Below, piece by piece: positions 4,992 to 7,361 of a stretch of 7,361 nt of DNA (positions are counted from its first letter, which is position 1; every line of letters starts with the position of its first letter). Both the position numbers and the translations under genes were made by a program. Source of the DNA: Prevotellaceae bacterium UBA1716 (GTDB lineage: Bacteria > Bacteroidota > Bacteroidia > Bacteroidales > Bacteroidaceae); NCBI GenBank assembly GCA_002317225.1, contig DCIW01000092.1, positions 1 through 7,361 of the forward strand, given 5' to 3'. The notes beneath the pieces were generated by a model. That model was given only the letters and a program-made list of their open reading frames with translations. It made no database searches and was not told the origin of the DNA.

Positions 4992-5268
4992 CAAAAGATA
5001 TGGATTTATAGGAACTTTGTAGAACTCAACGAAGTTCATTTGTGTGAAAGGTGCGCTACGCGCCAAATAGAAAAAACATTGGAGAAACAATAAAAACATA
5101 AAAAAACAATTGACTACGTCTAGCTAAAGGTTCTATTTATGTTTTTTCTTGTTTTTGTTCTGTTTCTTGAAGGTTTTTCTTAACATGGCCCAAAGGGCAT
5201 AAATGTTAAATTGCACTTAATCCCATATACCTAATTATATATAAGGTGAAAAGATAAAAAAAGGAAAG
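4992..5268 (+). other. Long structured 5' leader of the MATE gene
   Basis: No conventional gene is seen in this stretch. It contains several potential hairpins: GAACTTTG (5012-5019) with CGAAGTTC (5030-5037); GGTGCG/CGCGCC around CTA (about 5050-5065); an AT-rich inverted repeat of about 18 pairs (5085-5102 with 5136-5154, one extra base); and TTAACAT (5180-5186) with ATGTTAA (5203-5209) enclosing GCCC/GGGC. A 14-codon ORF (5139-5183) encodes MFFLVFVLFLEGFS, starts inside the third hairpin and ends in the last one. AGGA (5262-5265) is a close Shine-Dalgarno for the MATE ATG. I do not recognise a known riboswitch. Regulatory function is possible but unproven. Confidence 0.45.
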
Positions 5269-6618
5269 ATGGCTCTGGTAAATCTGAAACGTGACCTTTC
5301 GCGGCTTGCGATGCCGATATTCATTGAGACCTTGCTCATTACCGTAATGGGCAATGTCGACATATTCATGCTCAGCCAGTATGATGACAATGCGGTTGGA
5401 GCAGTGGGAATGGTCAATCAGTTGATGTCGTTCGCTTTGCTCATATTCCAAATCATCAATGTGGGTACATCCGTGCTTTGTTCGCAATATATCGGGGCAG
5501 GGCAACGAGGTCGTATGGTGCAAGTGACTGGAGTGGCGATGCTGCTCAACCTCTTTCTCGGAGCAGTAGTGAGCACGACTCTTTTCTTCGGAGCACCATG
5601 GTTGCTTTCTGCAATGGGACTCCGTGCAGAACTGATGGACCACGGCATTCCATATATGAAGATAGTGGGAGCATTCGTATTCTTCCAGGCAATACATACT
5701 ACCATATCCGCCTCACTTCGAGCTGACAAGAAAGCCATGTACCCAATGGTGGTCGTCTTCATAGTCAATGTACTCAATATCATAGCCAACTACGGACTTA
5801 TCTTCGGACATTGGGGACTTCCTGCCCTCGGTGCAACGGGTGCAGCAATAGGTACAGCCTTCTCACGAGGCATGGCGATGGTCTTACTCCTTATTATATT
5901 ATTCTGGAAACACATACCATTCCGCAATTTCATGCGAGTGCTATTCCATCCACGAGGCACGGGAGGCATGGCAGAAGTGGGCAATCTGCTCAAGATTGGA
6001 CTTCCTTCTGCGGGCGAGAATATGTCGTACAATGCTCAGCAGATTATGGTGACTTTCTTTATCAATATGATTGGAAATGATGAACTTACCACCTTCACTT
6101 ATATAACCAATATCTCCATTATCGCATTTGTGTTCTGTATCTGTATGGCACTTGCGGGAGCGATAAGCATCGGGCACCTGGTAGGCGAACACAAACCGCA
6201 TGCCGCTTATGTGCTTGGCAATTGGATATTGAAGTGGTCAATCATAATCACGCTTGCACTTTCTACTCTGTTTGCTGTGTTTGGCAAACAAATCTTTGGT
6301 GCCCTAACCGACAATCAATATATCATCGGACTTGGTTGCACAATCATGTTTATCAATGTGATACGCGAGTTGGGGCGAGTCATCAACATTTATGCCACAA
6401 ACGTGCTTCGTGCCACAGGCGATGTGATGTTCCCGTTCTATCTCGGAGTTATCGTACAATGGTCGGCAGGAGTCTTCTGCGGATGGTTGTTCTCGCTTGT
6501 GCTTGGTTGGGGCCTCATCGGTATGTGGATGGCATTTATTCTTGATGAAAACATCCGTGGTGCAGTCTTCATCTGGCGATGGCGAAGTATGAAGTGGGCA
6601 AAGAAAGCATTCGTGTAG
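5269..6618 (+). CDS. MATE-family efflux transporter
   Basis: This is an inner-membrane multidrug/toxin extrusion carrier that exports substrates against H+ or Na+. The 449 residues fit the usual family length of about 450 and about 12 membrane segments in two similar halves. Asp31 in the first membrane helix (GNVDIFMLSQ) matches the ion-coupling acidic residue of NorM-type proteins. Family-typical stretches include VGTSVLCSQYIGAGQ (65-79), GATGAAIGTA (188-197) and the paired LRADKKAMYP (150-159) and LRATGDVMFP (380-389) in the two halves. The C-terminus is short and basic (RWRSMKW). The ATG at 5269 is preceded by AAGGAAAG. It has its own promoter and is monocistronic, bounded downstream by a long inverted repeat. 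The substrate cannot be told from sequence; its nearness to the Phe/Tyr operon does not by itself suggest amino acid export. Confidence 0.92.
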   Translation: MALVNLKRDLSRLAMPIFIETLLITVMGNVDIFMLSQYDDNAVGAVGMVNQLMSFALLIFQIINVGTSVLCSQYIGAGQRGRMVQVTGVAMLLNLFLGAVVSTTLFFGAPWLLSAMGLRAELMDHGIPYMKIVGAFVFFQAIHTTISASLRADKKAMYPMVVVFIVNVLNIIANYGLIFGHWGLPALGATGAAIGTAFSRGMAMVLLLIILFWKHIPFRNFMRVLFHPRGTGGMAEVGNLLKIGLPSAGENMSYNAQQIMVTFFINMIGNDELTTFTYITNISIIAFVFCICMALAGAISIGHLVGEHKPHAAYVLGNWILKWSIIITLALSTLFAVFGKQIFGALTDNQYIIGLGCTIMFINVIRELGRVINIYATNVLRATGDVMFPFYLGVIVQWSAGVFCGWLFSLVLGWGLIGMWMAFILDENIRGAVFIWRWRSMKWAKKAFV

Positions 6619-6643
6619 CTTGTTGCGGTAAAGAAAAAATTAT

Positions 6644-6928
6644 CGAAATTTTTGTTTTTATCCTACATCCTACACCCTTTTTGTGGGAAAAACAGGTTGC
6701 TTGATCTTTTCTACCTACACCTTTGCCCTAACGTGAAGGCTTCGGCATAAGTACATAAACAGTTTTGCCACACTGTGGCAAACGTTTGCCATTATAGTGG
6801 CAAAGCTTTGCCAAAGTGTGGCAAGACCTGTAACTATCTTATGTATCAATGCGTTTGACCTTATTTTGCCAAAAACATATCGGGAAGTGCATAAGGGTGT
6901 AGGATGTAGGATAAAAACAAAAATTTCG
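6644..6928. repeat. 285-bp region framed by a perfect 36-bp inverted repeat
   Basis: Arm 6644-6679 and arm 6893-6928 are exact reverse complements over 36 bases. Each contains two TCCTACA heptamers (6661-6674; TGTAGGA at 6898-6911) and an A/T-rich end (CGAAATTTTTGTTTTTA). Weaker similarity continues outside the arms (A-run/T-run). The 213-base interior holds the TTTGCCA/TGGCAAA cluster and no ORF worth calling. The element takes up nearly all of the 321-base gap between the MATE gene and the converging GntR gene, starting 26 bases after the MATE stop and 11 bases from the GntR stop. It could be a MITE with terminal inverted repeats or a bidirectional terminator. No clear target-site duplication was found. 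Confidence 0.85.
6764..6825. repeat. Three consecutive TTTGCCA-TGGCAAA palindromes
   Basis: Six half-sites alternate in orientation: TTTGCCA 6764-6770, TGGCAAA 6776-6782, TTTGCCA 6785-6791, TGGCAAA 6798-6804, TTTGCCA 6807-6813, TGGCAAG 6819-6825. The three dyads start 21 and 22 bases apart, about two helical turns. The first dyad is the longest (TTTGCCACA/TGTGGCAAA). Additional single TTTGCC sites lie nearby (about 6722 and 6865). This could be a multi-site protein-binding array or a stack of hairpins inside the larger inverted repeat. Confidence 0.75.
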
Positions 6929-6939
6929 ACTTTTTTTCT

Positions 6940-7287
6940 TCAAAACAGCTTCTCGATGATTTCCTCCTGAGTGAGTTCGAGCAGTTCCACCTCCTTCTTC
7001 ATCTGCGGAAGCATCTCTTCGAAGAAGGCTTTTTTGCGCTGGTTCTTCACACGACGGAGGGCGGTAGGGGCAACGAAATAGCCCACCCCTCGCTTGTTTA
7101 GTATGATCTCCGACATGGTGAGTCGTTCGTATGCTCGCACCACCGTGTTTGGGTTAACTTCCAGTCGCACAGCCATTTCGCGAACGGACGGAATCATCTC
7201 ACCAGCCTTCAACTCGCCTCGTATTATCTTTTCGCCTATGTAGTCCACAATCTGCATGAACACAGGGCGTGGTTCGGTAAATTTCAT
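6940..7287 (-). CDS. GntR-family (YtrA-like) transcriptional regulator
   Basis: This is a small DNA-binding repressor-type protein. The 115 residues begin MKFTEPRPVFMQIVDYI. An upstream TTG at 7294-7296 is in frame but less likely than the ATG at 7287. A winged helix-turn-helix covers about 10-72: IRGELKAGEMIPSVREMA, the recognition helix around VNPNTVVRAYERL (44-56), and the wing ending GVGYFV. Only about 40 helical, charged residues follow, the short effector/dimer region of the YtrA subfamily rather than the long FadR or HutC domains. YtrA-type regulators usually sit beside ABC transporter genes they control. None is downstream here; any partner would be upstream, beyond 7361. It converges with the MATE gene, so there is no sign that it regulates it. 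Confidence 0.9.
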   Translation of the reverse strand: MKFTEPRPVFMQIVDYIGEKIIRGELKAGEMIPSVREMAVRLEVNPNTVVRAYERLTMSEIILNKRGVGYFVAPTALRRVKNQRKKAFFEEMLPQMKKEVELLELTQEEIIEKLF

Positions 7288-7300
7288 AAGCAACAATTAT

Positions 7301-7313
7301 TAAAGTGACTTTA
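7301..7313. promoter_or_regulatory. 13-bp palindrome, candidate GntR autoregulatory operator
   Basis: TAAAGT-G-ACTTTA is a perfect dyad 14 bases upstream of the GntR ATG and just downstream of the weak candidate promoter. Regulators of this family often bind short dyads in their own promoter region. That it is the binding site is inferred from position and symmetry only. Confidence 0.4.
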
Positions 7314-7321
7314 CTTTCTTA

Positions 7322-7352
7322 TAAAGATATGTGATTGTCAGACCAAGGTAAA
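7322..7352 (-). promoter_or_regulatory. Weak candidate promoter for the GntR gene
   Basis: On the minus strand TTTA (7349-7352), a 19-base spacer and TATCTTTA (7322-7329) differ from the TTTG / TAnnTTTG consensus by the final G of each box. The spacing is right and the position fits the gene, but the match is imperfect and the region upstream lies outside the window. Confidence 0.3.
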
Positions 7353-7361
7353 CCAAGAGGA

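Noticed and set aside
4917..5099. 60-codon minus-strand ORF in the divergent control region
   Set aside because: It overlaps the MATE promoter and leader, and has no recognisable motif or start signal.
5206..5697. 163-codon minus-strand frame under the MATE gene
   Set aside because: It is antisense to strongly conserved MATE codons; the product is rich in His, Cys and Ser with no family resemblance, typical of a shadow frame.
6940..7287. GntR protein as the regulator of the neighbouring MATE gene
   Set aside because: The two genes converge, and no copy of the TAAAGTGACTTTA dyad was seen at the MATE promoter.
7288..7296. Upstream TTG start for the GntR protein (adds MLL)
   Set aside because: The ATG at 7287 gives the usual family N-terminus, and no ribosome binding site favours the TTG.

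Overview
The window looks like chromosome from a member of the Bacteroidales, most likely a Prevotella-type organism. Two promoters fit the Bacteroidetes primary-sigma consensus (TTTG, 19-21 bases, TAnnTTTG). The four-gene phenylalanine/tyrosine cluster has the Bacteroidetes composition, including a DAHP synthase with a C-terminal chorismate mutase domain. Ribosome binding sites are weak or absent, as is common in that phylum. The genus is an inference; the phylum is well supported.

Layout. Positions 1-219 hold the 3' end of a plus-strand TPR protein gene. It converges on the minus-strand aromatic amino acid operon (4662 down to 403), transcribed in the order prephenate dehydratase (pheA), class I aminotransferase, DAHP synthase-chorismate mutase, TyrA-type dehydrogenase. 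Together these supply the entry step of the shikimate pathway, the chorismate branch point, and both final branches to Phe and Tyr. From 4663 to 5268 is a divergent control region. The rest is a plus-strand MATE-family exporter (5269-6618) and a convergent minus-strand GntR/YtrA-type regulator (6940-7287).

The most interesting object is the operon leader (about 4663-4838, minus strand). A consensus promoter is followed by an 18-codon ORF encoding MQSYFSTYFFFYFYFSKQ, in which 10 of 18 residues are Phe or Tyr. One base after its stop codon begin three mutually pairing RNA segments, A, B and C. A:B and B:C are mutually exclusive hairpins, and B:C ends 11 bases before the pheA start. This has the geometry of a ribosome-mediated attenuator that senses charged tRNA-Phe and tRNA-Tyr together, matching an operon that makes both amino acids.

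The second theme is repeats. A GC-rich palindromic element (about 122-160 bp, MITE/REP-like) occupies two of the operon's three cistron junctions almost exactly from stop codon to start codon, and a half copy sits in the third. Separately, three different heptanucleotide (period-7) repeats occur: TTCACTC in a 40-bp inverted repeat between the TPR gene and tyrA; TCCTACA in a perfect 36-bp inverted repeat between the MATE and GntR genes; and AATGGTA inside the aminotransferase gene, where it encodes an in-frame, low-complexity peptide loop. The long inverted repeats lie between convergent genes, where they could act as two-way terminators. The GC-rich palindromes lie inside the operon.
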